A stretch of DNA of 44,885 nucleotides from NCBI GenBank assembly GCA_028278425.1, contig JANQEJ010000004.1:1-44885 (forward strand). Direction: 5' to 3'. Source of the DNA: Planctomycetota bacterium. GTDB lineage: Bacteria > Planctomycetota > UBA1135 > GCA-002686595. Within the stretch, counting starts at the first letter, position 1. Each line of letters opens with the position of its first letter. The translations under genes were made by a program, and so were the position numbers. The notes below the pieces were generated by a model. That model did no database searches. It was given only the letters and a program-made list of their open reading frames with translations, and was not told the DNA's origin. Positions 16,063 to 23,368 of this stretch are shown here, piece after piece.

Positions 16063-17073
16063 TCAGTCGACGCGCTGGAGCGACTTGCCCGTCCAGCGCC
16101 GCCGTTGCGAACCCGCGGCGAGCGTCAGCTCGCCCATCCTTCGCCCGTCCAGCGTCAGCTCGATCGGGACGCCGACCGGCAAATCCTCCAGCGTCAGCTC
16201 TCCGCCGCGGGACGTCGCCTCCCTCCGCCATCCGCCACCGAGGAACCCGATGTGGTAATGGATCGCATACGGTTCCTCCGGCAGCTCCGCGGCGAGCACC
16301 AGCTCGCCCTCCGGCGCGAGCTCGAGCACGAGCTCCGCGGCCGGCGGCAACGCGAGCGGGCACGCCGTCGGACGCGTCGCGTGCTCCTCGACAAGGTTGA
16401 CGAGAACCGGCCCGCGGTCCGGCGCGCGAACGAGCGCCTGCGGCCGGCGCCAGTCGCGTACCTCCGCGCGAAAGCAACCGTCCGCGCCGCTGCGCTCGAC
16501 CGCGCCGGTCGGAAGGCCCCACTCGAGGAGCTCGACCTCCGCGCCCGCCACCGGCGCGCCGTCCGCGGTCACGCGGCCGAAGAACGAACGGTTGGGACCG
16601 CTCGGCACCGGCACGTGCACCGCGCGCACCTCGCCCGGCGCGAGCGGAGCGACGGCGATCCTGCCGCTTCCGTGCGCCTCGGTCCGACCGGAGGCTTCCA
16701 CCTCGAGGCCGACGCCCGAGGGCACCGCGGTCACGAGCAGGCCTTGGTCGTCCGTCGGGCGGGAAGAGTAGCTGAAGTCGCCGCCTTCTCCGTACCAGTA
16801 GTGTTTCTCGTGGCCGAGGCGCTGGAGCGTCCGGTCGTACAGCTCGGGATCCTCGACGTCCGGGAGAACGTAGACGTGCGCGGCGAGCGCGCTGCCGTCC
16901 TCCCGATCGACGGCGCGGATGCGCAGCTCGGCGGGCGCGTCGAAGCCGCGCTCGGATGCGGATTCGGGAAGCGGAGCTTCCGACGGCTCGGCCGCACCGC
17001 AGGCGACGAGAAGCGTCCCCGCGGCGACGCCCCACGGGCTCGCCCGTTTTCTGCGCATCTCCGTCCAGCCCAT
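16063..17073 (-). CDS. Lipoprotein with a carboxypeptidase regulatory-like domain
   Basis: The 336-residue product has a lipoprotein signal with Cys25 in TLLVACG after a basic N-terminus. Residues about 48-150 contain repeated beta strands (LRIRAVDREDGSALAAHVYV). Residues about 165-215 are a CarboxypepD_reg-like fold (GRVTADGAPVAGAEVELLEW, then GADGCFRAEV), a transthyretin-like beta-sandwich common in surface proteins of planctomycetes. No enzyme motif is seen. AGGAAG lies about 7 bases before the ATG at 17073 and a TATCCT box is 12 bases upstream. The coupled lipoprotein trio starts 92 bases downstream on the same strand and may share this transcript. It is divergent from the S8 protease gene, with 72 bases between. 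Confidence 0.8.
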   Translation of the reverse strand: MGWTEMRRKRASPWGVAAGTLLVACGAAEPSEAPLPESASERGFDAPAELRIRAVDREDGSALAAHVYVLPDVEDPELYDRTLQRLGHEKHYWYGEGGDFSYSSRPTDDQGLLVTAVPSGVGLEVEASGRTEAHGSGRIAVAPLAPGEVRAVHVPVPSGPNRSFFGRVTADGAPVAGAEVELLEWGLPTGAVERSGADGCFRAEVRDWRRPQALVRAPDRGPVLVNLVEEHATRPTACPLALPPAAELVLELAPEGELVLAAELPEEPYAIHYHIGFLGGGWRREATSRGGELTLEDLPVGVPIELTLDGRRMGELTLAAGSQRRRWTGKSLQRVD

Positions 17074-17085
17074 CCGTGCTTCCTA

Positions 17086-17095
17086 AGGATAGAAT
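17086..17095. promoter_or_regulatory. Overlapping divergent -10 boxes
   Basis: TAGAAT at 17090-17095 on the forward strand could serve the S8 protease gene, with a leader of about 45 bases and a ribosome site. TATCCT at 17091-17086 on the reverse strand ends 12 bases before the 17073 lipoprotein start. The two boxes overlap by two bases, so polymerase could probably occupy only one at a time. Confidence 0.4.
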
Positions 17096-17145
17096 CCCGT
17101 CCTCCCCGTCGTTTTCCCATCCAGACCCCCTCGGCAGGAGAAGCC

Positions 17146-19509
17146 ATGCTACACGCTACGCTCCTACTCACCGCCCTCGCCGCCCCCCAGGGACAAGAGG
17201 CTTCCCCCTCGAAGCTCGTCCCCCACCTTCGCGAGGCGATCGCGGAGGCGCCGGCCGGCGAGCTGTTCCACGTCTACGCGGCGCTTGACGAGCGGCTGAG
17301 CTACGCCGACTTCGCCGGACGGGTCGAAGGCCTCGCCCGCGGCGTTCGCCAGCAGTTCGTCGAGGACGAGCTGCGCGCCTTCGCCGACGCCCGGCAGGGC
17401 GCGATCCTCTCGCTGCTCGGCGCGCTCGAAGCCGCCGGCCACGCGAAGGACGTGCGCCAGCTCTGGATCACGAACACCGTCATCTTCCACGGCACGCAGG
17501 GCGCGATCGACGCCGTCGCGGCGCTTCCGGAGGTCGCCTACGTCGGCTACACGCCCGAGCGCGACCCGAGCGAGTACCAGGACGTCCCCGCGCCCACACC
17601 GGCGGGCGGCGGCGGCTTCACGACGTACTACAGCAACGGCTTCGAGGCCGGCCTCGGCCCGGAGTTCAGCACGACGACCACCGGCTGCGGCTTCGCGCAG
17701 ATCGAGAGCCTGTACGGGCCGAAGACCGGCAACTTCCACTTCGTGATGGCGTCGACGACCGATAGCTGCGAGAGCACCGCCAGCGTGACCCTCGTGGTCG
17801 ACCTGACCGGCGTCACGACCGCGAAGCTGCAGTTCGGCTTCAAGGACATGTCGGACGAGTTCGATCCGGGCGAGGACATTCTCGAGGCGTCGAACAACGG
17901 GCTCGACTGGGCCAAGGTCGACGACCTCTCGGGCTCGGACGGTTCCTACCTCATCAAGGAGTACGACCTCGACCCGCTGGGGCTCGTGTACGACTCCGAC
18001 GTCTACATCCGCTGGAGCTGGTCCGACAACTTCGCGCCCGAGACCGACGGCTTCGGTATCGACGACATCGCCATCGCCGACGGCTTCCCGCCGCCCCCGC
18101 CGCCGACGCCCGAGCCGAACCTGGTCCAGCTCCAGGCGCCGGCGCTCTGGGCGATCGGCATCGACGGGACGGACTCGTTGCTGCTCAACATCGACGACGG
18201 CACCGACCTGGTGCACCCCGACCTGGAGAACCGGATCTGGATCAACCCGAACGACCCGCTCGACGGCGCCGACAACGACGGCAACGGCTACGTCGACGAC
18301 ATCAACGGCTGGGACTTCTTGAGCGGCGACAACGACCCGAGCCCCGGCTCCCACGGCACGAACACCGCGGGGATCATGGTCGGCGACGGCGGGTCGGGCA
18401 TCGCGCTGACCGGCATGGCGCCGGGCGCGTCGCTCGCGGTCGGCCGCATCAGCGGCGAGAGCAACCACTGGGAGGCCCAGCAGTGGGGCATCAGCGTCGG
18501 CGTGGATTGCTCGTCCTCGTCGTACTCCTACAAGTGGCCCTCCGTCCCGGACTACCACATGCACCGCTCGGTCTCGGAGATGGTGCTCGCCGCGGGCATC
18601 ATCCACGCGAACTCGATCGGCAACCAGGGCGGCAGCTTCAGCTCCTATCCGATCCCGTTCAACATCTCCGCGCCGGGACTGTGCCCGTCGCCCTGGAAGC
18701 ACTTCGAGCAGACCCAGATCAACGGCGGCGTCGCCGGCACGATGGCGTGCGGCGGCATCGAGCTGAACGACGCGCCCTACTCGCCCTCCGGCCAGGGGCC
18801 GTCGGCCTGGGAGAACCTCTCGGTCTACAACCCGGGCTACCCGCACACGCAGGTCCCCACTTGGTGGGACTATCCCTTCGGCGGTTTCGGCGGCGGCCAC
18901 CAGGGTCTCCTCAAGCCCGACGTCGTCACCTACACGAACGTGAAGACGACGTCGACGGGCGGCGGCCACAACCCGAGCTTCGGCGGCACGTCCGCCGCGA
19001 CGCCGCACCTCGGCGGCGCGCTCGCGCTGATGATCGACGCGCAGCCGAAGGTCCAGCCGCGGCACATCTCGCAGGCGCTGCAACGCACCGCCGTCGACCT
19101 CGGCGCGCCCGGCAAGGACGCGCAGTTCGGCTCCGGCAAGATCCAGGTCTTCGACGCCGCCCAGCGGCTCTTCCACCTGGTGACCGCGGACGACCTGTCC
19201 CCGAGCATCGGGAGCAGCCTGAACGTGGCGATCGACGGCTTCGCGAACGACTTCTACGCGGCGCTGTGGGGCGTCAACCTCGGCGAGGCGGCCACGCCGG
19301 TCGGGACGCTCAACATCGCGGCGCCGTTCTACGTGCTGCAGGTGAACGCCCTCGACGCCACCGGCCACGACGACATTCCGATCACCGTGCCCAACAACCC
19401 CACGCTGGTCGGCGTGGACATCCACATCCAGTCCATCGAGGACAACAACGCCGGGACGACCGGGTCCTACCTGTTCTCGGTGGTGGAGACCTTCCGGATC
19501 GACCCCTGA
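17146..19509 (+). CDS. Exported subtilisin-like (S8) serine protease with an inserted beta-domain
   Basis: The 787-residue product has a signal peptide (MLHATLLLTALAAPQGQ) and a helical propeptide-like region to about 145. Residues about 160-312 are a MAM/VEG-like beta-sandwich ending in DGFGIDDIAIADGF. The S8 catalytic domain at about 328-680 has the triad Asp350 (in NIDDGTD, where D-[ST]-G is usual), His403 (GSHGTNTAG) and Ser616 (GGTSAATPH), with oxyanion Asn493 (IGNQGG). A calcium-type loop DGADNDGNGYVDD lies near 373-385. Residues 684-787 are the module shared with other exported proteins here. It should cleave proteins outside the cytoplasm. GGAG lies 5 bases before the ATG. Only one base separates its stop from the convergent selenoprotein gene. 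Confidence 0.9.
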   Translation: MLHATLLLTALAAPQGQEASPSKLVPHLREAIAEAPAGELFHVYAALDERLSYADFAGRVEGLARGVRQQFVEDELRAFADARQGAILSLLGALEAAGHAKDVRQLWITNTVIFHGTQGAIDAVAALPEVAYVGYTPERDPSEYQDVPAPTPAGGGGFTTYYSNGFEAGLGPEFSTTTTGCGFAQIESLYGPKTGNFHFVMASTTDSCESTASVTLVVDLTGVTTAKLQFGFKDMSDEFDPGEDILEASNNGLDWAKVDDLSGSDGSYLIKEYDLDPLGLVYDSDVYIRWSWSDNFAPETDGFGIDDIAIADGFPPPPPPTPEPNLVQLQAPALWAIGIDGTDSLLLNIDDGTDLVHPDLENRIWINPNDPLDGADNDGNGYVDDINGWDFLSGDNDPSPGSHGTNTAGIMVGDGGSGIALTGMAPGASLAVGRISGESNHWEAQQWGISVGVDCSSSSYSYKWPSVPDYHMHRSVSEMVLAAGIIHANSIGNQGGSFSSYPIPFNISAPGLCPSPWKHFEQTQINGGVAGTMACGGIELNDAPYSPSGQGPSAWENLSVYNPGYPHTQVPTWWDYPFGGFGGGHQGLLKPDVVTYTNVKTTSTGGGHNPSFGGTSAATPHLGGALALMIDAQPKVQPRHISQALQRTAVDLGAPGKDAQFGSGKIQVFDAAQRLFHLVTADDLSPSIGSSLNVAIDGFANDFYAALWGVNLGEAATPVGTLNIAAPFYVLQVNALDATGHDDIPITVPNNPTLVGVDIHIQSIEDNNAGTTGSYLFSVVETFRIDP

Positions 19510-19510
19510 G

Positions 19511-19891
19511 TCAGTCCGCGAGCACCGTTTCGACCGCGGCGGCGATCTCGTCGCGGCCGAAACGGTGGCCGGCGATCTTGACGGCCGCTTCGCCGTCCGG
19601 GGTGAAGGCGACCAGCCCGTGCTTCAGCTCGGTGAAGCCGAAAGCGTCGATCTCCGCCGACGCGGCGGCGGTCTCCTCCGGCGACACGACGCGGAAGTCG
19701 ACGCGGTCACCGTATTCCTCTTCGAGCTCGCCCACGGCGGCCACGATGTCTCGGCAGAAGGGTCACGTGTCCGCGATGACGTAGTAGCGCACCTCCGGAC
19801 GGTCCTGCGGCGACTCCGCGTCGGGCGTGGAGCGGCAGGCCGCGAGGAGAACGAGCGGAAGGACGAGCGACGCGAGGAGAGGCGGCTTCAT
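19511..19891 (-). CDS. Thioredoxin-like lipoprotein, probable selenoprotein (UPFC redox motif)
   Basis: Read from the ATG at 19891 with the UGA at 19763-19765 as selenocysteine, the product has 126 residues. It opens with a lipoprotein signal (MKPPLLASLVLPLVLLAAC, Cys19), then strand VRYYVIADT (34-42), Sec43 and PFCRDIVAAV. This is the place and spacing of a thioredoxin-fold CxxC at the start of helix 1, with Cys46 as partner. The rest fits a thioredoxin-like fold (helix GELEEEYG, strand VDFRVVSPE, later LKHGLVAFTPDG with the pre-strand turn, and a final helix). Redox activity in the periplasm is inferred. Without recoding only a fragment from 19744 would be called, lacking signal, first strand and half the active site. 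TAGGTT lies 6 bases before the ATG. A cysteine-to-stop mutation is the alternative, but a second case in this window argues against it. Confidence 0.8.
19723..19753 (-). other. Weak SECIS-like stem-loop candidate
   Basis: Starting 9 bases after the UGA, CGAG (19753-19750) can pair with CUCG (19726-19723). Inside it, GCC (19741-19739) can pair with GGC (19732-19730), leaving an apical loop GCCGUG about 24 bases from the UGA. Position and loop G/U content fit a bacterial SECIS, but the pairing is modest and needs folding. Confidence 0.3.
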
Positions 19892-19897
19892 CGCCAC

Positions 19898-19903
19898 AAC
19901 CTA
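19898..19903 (-). promoter_or_regulatory. Candidate -10 box (TAGGTT) of the thioredoxin-like selenoprotein gene
   Basis: TAGGTT on the reverse strand ends 6 bases before the ATG at 19891, with no ribosome site. This also supports 19891 as the true start upstream of the UGA. Confidence 0.45.
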
Positions 19904-19981
19904 CTCGGTCCCGGCTTGAGCGACACCGGCCTCCCGCGATGCGGAAAGGATTTCCGGGCTCCCCGGCTTTGCCTTTCGAAC

Positions 19982-20024
19982 CGCCGCGGAATGCCCTTTC
20001 CGATGGAGGGTTTTCGCCGCGGCG
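19982..20024. repeat. Stem-loop with nested pairing in the divergent intergenic region
   Basis: CGCCGCGG (19982-19989) pairs perfectly with CCGCGGCG (20017-20024). Within the loop CCCT (19994-19997) pairs with AGGG (20007-20010). A T-run (20045-20050) follows some 20 bases later on the forward strand. It could belong to a small RNA, a leader structure or an operator. It lies between two divergent genes, so it is not a gene terminator for either. Confidence 0.45.
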
Positions 20025-20148
20025 ATAGGGTAAGTTCCTAAGCCATTTTTTCCGGGTGCCGCGGTAGGATGAGCGCACTCAACCGACGCTGAAAAAAGCA
20101 CTAGCAAGGAAATTGCAGATTGCGAGCCCGTGGGGTCCCGGGTCCGCA

Positions 20149-20154
20149 TATAAA
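20149..20154 (+). promoter_or_regulatory. Candidate -10 box (TATAAA) of the FG-GAP operon
   Basis: TATAAA is the most AT-rich hexamer upstream of the gene at 20248. No clear -35 box is found at the usual distance. If used, the transcript would carry a leader of nearly 90 bases ending in an AGGAG ribosome site. Confidence 0.3.
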
Positions 20155-20247
20155 ACTCTCTTGGCCTCTTTGAGCCGTTGTTTCCCCGACCAGGGACCGC
20201 GAACGCACCCCCGAAGCACATCCACGTAACGACAGGAGTCCAAGTCT

Positions 20248-21513
20248 TTGCCCCCGTCTGAGAACCATCGCCGAACCCCGCTTCTGCTCCGCGCGACGAC
20301 CGCGCTTCTCGTCGTGGCCGTCGCGGCCGTGTACGGGTCCTACGCGCTCCGCGGATCTCCCGACGCGGCCGCGTCCGGCGAGGCCGAGGCCAGCGCCGTC
20401 CCGCAGCCGACGACGGGCATCGATCCTCTGGAGCCGGAGACGCTCGCCGAGGGTCTTCCGTCCTCCGGTCACTGGCGCGGAAAGCCGGCGCTCGCGGACC
20501 TCGACGGCGACGGCCACCTCGACCTCGTCACCGCCCTGCGCAAGTGGGACGACGACGACGTGACCGAGAGCGGCGGCCTCTTCCTGTGGCGCGGCGACGG
20601 CGCGGGCAACTGGGAAGCGTTCGGCGAGGGCATTCCCGCCGGGATGGGCTACGGCGGGGCGCGCGTTCTCGACGCCGACGCCGACGGCGACCTCGACATC
20701 GCCTTCTCGTGCCACAACCGCGCACCCCTCCTCCTGCTCGGCGACGGAGCCGGGAACTTCGAGGAGCTGTCGGGCGGCATCGAGGTCGACGGCCCCTGCT
20801 CCGACGTGGCGCTCGGCGACCTCGACGGCGACGGCATCGCCGAGCTGGCCGCGATGGCCTTCTTCCCGAAGGGCGGCGGCCTCAGCATCTTCGCGCGCGA
20901 CGACGGGGGCTGGCGCCGCATCGAGCGTCTGCTCACCGAGCGCGACTTCGGCGCGCAGCTTCGGCTCCACGACCTCGACGGCGACGAGCGACCGGAGATC
21001 TTCGCGACCACCGAGACCGGTCCGAAGGTGTGGCGCGCGAACGCCGACGGCTTCGAGGACCTCTCCGCCGGCCTGGACGCGATCGACATCGGCGGGTCGG
21101 ATCTCGCCGTGGTCCCGGGCGACCCGGACGGCGACGGAGCGTGCGACCTCCTGATCGCGGGCATGACGTACGAGGGACACGCGCCGCTCCGGCTTTACCG
21201 CTGGACGGGCGAGGCCTGGGAGCGCTACGCGCTCGACCTTCCCACCGAAGAAGCGTTCTTCGACGCCGACTTTGGAGACCTCGACGGCGACGGCTCGACC
21301 GAGATCGTCGCGGCGGGCAAGTACGGCGTTCGGGTGTTCCGCCGCAACGCCTCCGGGGACTTCGAGTCCGCGGGCCGGCTGCCGGACAGCGCCGGCGTGC
21401 TCCACCTCACGACCGGCGACGTCGACCGCAACGGCGTGGACGAGATCGTGACCGTCGGCTTCGCCGGCGTTCGGGTGCTCAACGTGGCGAAGAGCCTGAG
21501 GGGGATCGAGTGA
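20248..21513 (+). CDS. Membrane-anchored FG-GAP/VCBS-repeat protein
   Basis: The 421-residue product has one N-terminal membrane segment (LLLRATTALLVVAVAAVYGS, about 11-30) after a basic start. It is followed by six or seven FG-GAP-type blades marked by calcium-loop motifs such as ADLDGDGHLDLV (about 83-94), DADADGDLDI, GDLDGDGIAEL, HDLDGDERPEI, GDPDGDGACDL and GDLDGDGSTEIV. This is an integrin-alpha-like propeller held outside the membrane, probably binding ligand or partner in a Ca-dependent manner. The TTG start at 20248 is chosen because AGGAG lies 10 bases before it and no ATG or GTG fits. Its TGA overlaps the next gene's ATG by one base, so the two proteins are probably made together. 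Confidence 0.85.
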   Translation: MPPSENHRRTPLLLRATTALLVVAVAAVYGSYALRGSPDAAASGEAEASAVPQPTTGIDPLEPETLAEGLPSSGHWRGKPALADLDGDGHLDLVTALRKWDDDDVTESGGLFLWRGDGAGNWEAFGEGIPAGMGYGGARVLDADADGDLDIAFSCHNRAPLLLLGDGAGNFEELSGGIEVDGPCSDVALGDLDGDGIAELAAMAFFPKGGGLSIFARDDGGWRRIERLLTERDFGAQLRLHDLDGDERPEIFATTETGPKVWRANADGFEDLSAGLDAIDIGGSDLAVVPGDPDGDGACDLLIAGMTYEGHAPLRLYRWTGEAWERYALDLPTEEAFFDADFGDLDGDGSTEIVAAGKYGVRVFRRNASGDFESAGRLPDSAGVLHLTTGDVDRNGVDEIVTVGFAGVRVLNVAKSLRGIE

Positions 21514-22058
21514 TGGCGTCCAAGGGCCTCCTGTTCCACATTCCGGCCATCGGCCTGCTGATCGCCGCGCTGGTCTACGGCGTGACCCTGCACGGCTCCA
21601 GACCCGCCTCCGGGCCCGTCGAGCTCGATCGCGAGGAGGCCGAAGAGGACCTGCGCGAGCGCTTCGAGGAGTTCGCCGAGGTGCGCAGCACGGAGGACTG
21701 GCAGGCGATGTACGAGCTGGTCGACCCGGTCGAGCGCGAGAAGGTCGACCTCGGGAGCTTCCTCAACTTCTACGGGCGGGGCGTGTTGAGAGCGCACTCG
21801 ACGGAGCTGGTCGAGATCGAGTTCGGCGAGGGCAATCGCAGCGCGATGGTCAAGGTGGCCACCGACGGCGAGCTCGTCATCGAGAAGCTGCCCCCGCAGT
21901 ACCGATCGAACCTGCGCGTCGACGACCCGGCGCAGCTTCGCGGCGTGCAGCAACACACCATCCCCTGGGTGTGGAGACAAGGAGAGTGGTACTACCGCCT
22001 GGACCCGGAGATCGTCACCGGGCGCGACCCCACCGGCAAGCCGGTCGAATCGCTATGA
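21513..22058 (+). CDS. Membrane-anchored protein of unknown function coupled to the FG-GAP gene
   Basis: The 181-residue product has an N-terminal membrane segment (LLFHIPAIGLLIAALVYGV, about 6-24), then an acidic helical stretch (REEAEEDLRERFEEFAEV). The soluble domain runs from about 60 and contains WQAMYELVDPVEREKVDLGS and a beta-rich end (WVWRQGEWYYRLDPEIV). The layout of a helix followed by curved beta strands with a WYYRL finish resembles small NTF2-like domains, which is a tentative comparison. The start is fixed by the TGATG overlap with the preceding stop. It is likely a partner of the FG-GAP protein at the same membrane. Confidence 0.75.
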   Translation: MASKGLLFHIPAIGLLIAALVYGVTLHGSRPASGPVELDREEAEEDLRERFEEFAEVRSTEDWQAMYELVDPVEREKVDLGSFLNFYGRGVLRAHSTELVEIEFGEGNRSAMVKVATDGELVIEKLPPQYRSNLRVDDPAQLRGVQQHTIPWVWRQGEWYYRLDPEIVTGRDPTGKPVESL

Positions 22059-22126
22059 GGTACCGCACCCGAATCGAGGATCAGATGGAGGGGGCCGGAA
22101 GGAGAGACCGGACAAAGGAGCACCAA

Positions 22127-22150
22127 GAGAAGGAGAGGAGATTTCTTCTC
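22127..22150 (+). other. Hairpin in a purine-rich leader
   Basis: GAGAAG (22127-22132) pairs with CTTCTC (22145-22150) around a 12-base loop. It is embedded in a strikingly purine-rich leader (about 22080-22140) upstream of the 22180 gene. It may stabilise the mRNA or modulate translation; the ribosome site GGAGGA lies beyond it at 22164-22169. Confidence 0.3.
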
Positions 22151-22179
22151 ACCTAGATCTAGTGGAGGAACCACAACCC

Positions 22180-23223
22180 ATGAAACTCATCACCAAGGCA
22201 ACGCTTGCGACCGCAGTCGCAGCGATGCTGTCTCCGGCCGCCTTTGCGGACGGGCGTAACCCCGGGAGTGCGTTGATCTATCCGATCCACCGCTCCGACC
22301 TCGGCGTGCAAGCGCAGGGGGGGTCGGTGCAATTCTTCACGGTCATCAACGTGACGAACATCAACCTGTCTCCGACGACGGGCACGACGAACGTCATGTA
22401 TGAGTACGTGAACATCATTCCCGACCCGCAAGATCCGAAGAACCCGCTGTCCTGCCTGATCTTCGACCGGGTGGAGACGCTGACCCCCGCCGACACCTTG
22501 TCGGTGCTCACGAGCTGCCACAACGCGGCCGGTGGGCAGGAGGGTTACCTCGTCGTCCACGCGCAGGACCCGGACCTCTTCAAGACCGCTTGGTCGTTCA
22601 ACTTCCTGACCGGGTCCGAGCTGTGCATCAACAGCCTCGGCGCGGTCTACAACATCAACGCGATCCCGTTCGAGTCGCCTGTCCCGTCTGGCTCCGCCAC
22701 CGACCTCGATGGCGACGGCCAGCTTGACTTCGACAACAACGAGTACGAGGGCGTCCCGGACGAGCTGTGCATCGACTCGTTCATCGGCCTCGCGAATTCG
22801 TCGTTGACCATCCTGAACCTGTCCGGCGGCACCGAGTTCAAGGCGACCGTCGGCTTCGACGTCTTCAACGACAACGAGTTCCCGATGTCCGCCACCCTGC
22901 AGTTCACCTGCTGGGCGGAGTGCAGACTCTCGGACATCAGTCCGGTCTTCACCGACTTCTTCCTTCGGTTCAACACGCCGAACGATCCGGCCGAGCTGGA
23001 CACGAACTGCGATGGCGTGGGCGACCTCGAGACCGGCTGGGCCATCATCGATGGCATCGTCGCGAGCTCGCCCGTGGAAACGATTCAGGATCCGGCCCTG
23101 CTCGGCGCGCTGACGCTGAGCCCGGGCAGCTTCTTCCAGGGCGGGGTGCTGCTCTGGGAGAGCACGGCCAAGCAGACGAACGGCGACTTCCTGAAGTTCG
23201 GGACCGACGATCCCGAGAACTAG
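22180..23223 (+). CDS. Exported Cys-containing protein of unknown function, probably well expressed
   Basis: The 347-residue product has a signal peptide (MKLITKATLATAVAAMLSPA, cleavage near AFA-DG). The mature part is beta-rich, with about ten cysteines that could form disulfides and two calcium-loop-like motifs, DLDGDGQLDFDNNEYEG and DTNCDGVGDLETG (thrombospondin type 3/dockerin-like spacing). No known domain is recognised. Its codon use looks less GC-extreme than its neighbours. It has a strong ribosome site (GGAGGA), a structured purine-rich leader and a very strong terminator directly downstream, all consistent with high expression, perhaps of a surface or wall protein. The ATG at 22180 gives the normal signal-peptide length; an ATG at 22162 would add six residues ahead of it. 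Confidence 0.75.
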   Translation: MKLITKATLATAVAAMLSPAAFADGRNPGSALIYPIHRSDLGVQAQGGSVQFFTVINVTNINLSPTTGTTNVMYEYVNIIPDPQDPKNPLSCLIFDRVETLTPADTLSVLTSCHNAAGGQEGYLVVHAQDPDLFKTAWSFNFLTGSELCINSLGAVYNINAIPFESPVPSGSATDLDGDGQLDFDNNEYEGVPDELCIDSFIGLANSSLTILNLSGGTEFKATVGFDVFNDNEFPMSATLQFTCWAECRLSDISPVFTDFFLRFNTPNDPAELDTNCDGVGDLETGWAIIDGIVASSPVETIQDPALLGALTLSPGSFFQGGVLLWESTAKQTNGDFLKFGTDDPEN

Positions 23224-23247
23224 GACGTCACCTAGGACACGCTACGA

Positions 23248-23280
23248 GGCGGGGCGGCCGCGGGGCCGCCCCGCCTTTTC
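23248..23280 (+). terminator. Rho-independent terminator
   Basis: A perfect 12-bp stem GGCGGGGCGGCC / GGCCGCCCCGCC (23248-23259 and 23264-23275) with a GCGG loop is followed by TTTTC. It begins 24 bases after the stop of the 22180-23223 gene and should end its transcript. It is the clearest terminator in the window. Confidence 0.85.
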
Positions 23281-23351
23281 TCGTGCGCGTGCTCGAGCGC
23301 GACGAGGAACGATTCGCCCTTGTGATCCTCGTTCAGGATCGGGGTCGCCGG

Positions 23352-23357
23352 TAGGTT
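23352..23357 (+). promoter_or_regulatory. Candidate -10 box (TAGGTT) of the PQQ-like gene
   Basis: TAGGTT ends 11 bases before the GTG start at 23369, with no Shine-Dalgarno sequence between. It is identical in sequence to the box before the thioredoxin-like selenoprotein. Confidence 0.4.
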
Positions 23358-23368
23358 ACCCTGAGCGC

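Larger units (their letters stand above)
19892..20247. other. Divergent intergenic region, 356 bases
   Basis: No convincing gene is present. A reverse-strand frame at 19901-20221 has no recognisable content. The region is less GC-rich than its surroundings. It holds the TAGGTT box at 19898-19903, a large stem-loop at 19982-20024, a T-run at 20045-20050, an A-run near 20093-20098, and a TATAAA at 20149-20154 that may drive the FG-GAP operon with a leader of roughly 90 bases. Confidence 0.5.

Noticed and set aside
17164..19425. Reverse-strand frame opposite the S8 protease
   Set aside because: It lies wholly antisense to a gene with an intact catalytic triad, and its product is Val/Arg/Asp-rich without domains.
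19511..19891. Pseudogene explanation for the interrupted thioredoxin-like gene
   Set aside because: The rest of the frame is intact on both sides, the interruption is exactly at the redox Cys, and a second independent case exists. A one-base mutation cannot be fully excluded from sequence alone.
19901..20221. Possible small gene in the divergent intergenic region
   Set aside because: It lacks a convincing start site, domain or composition, and it covers the stem-loop and promoter-like hexamers.
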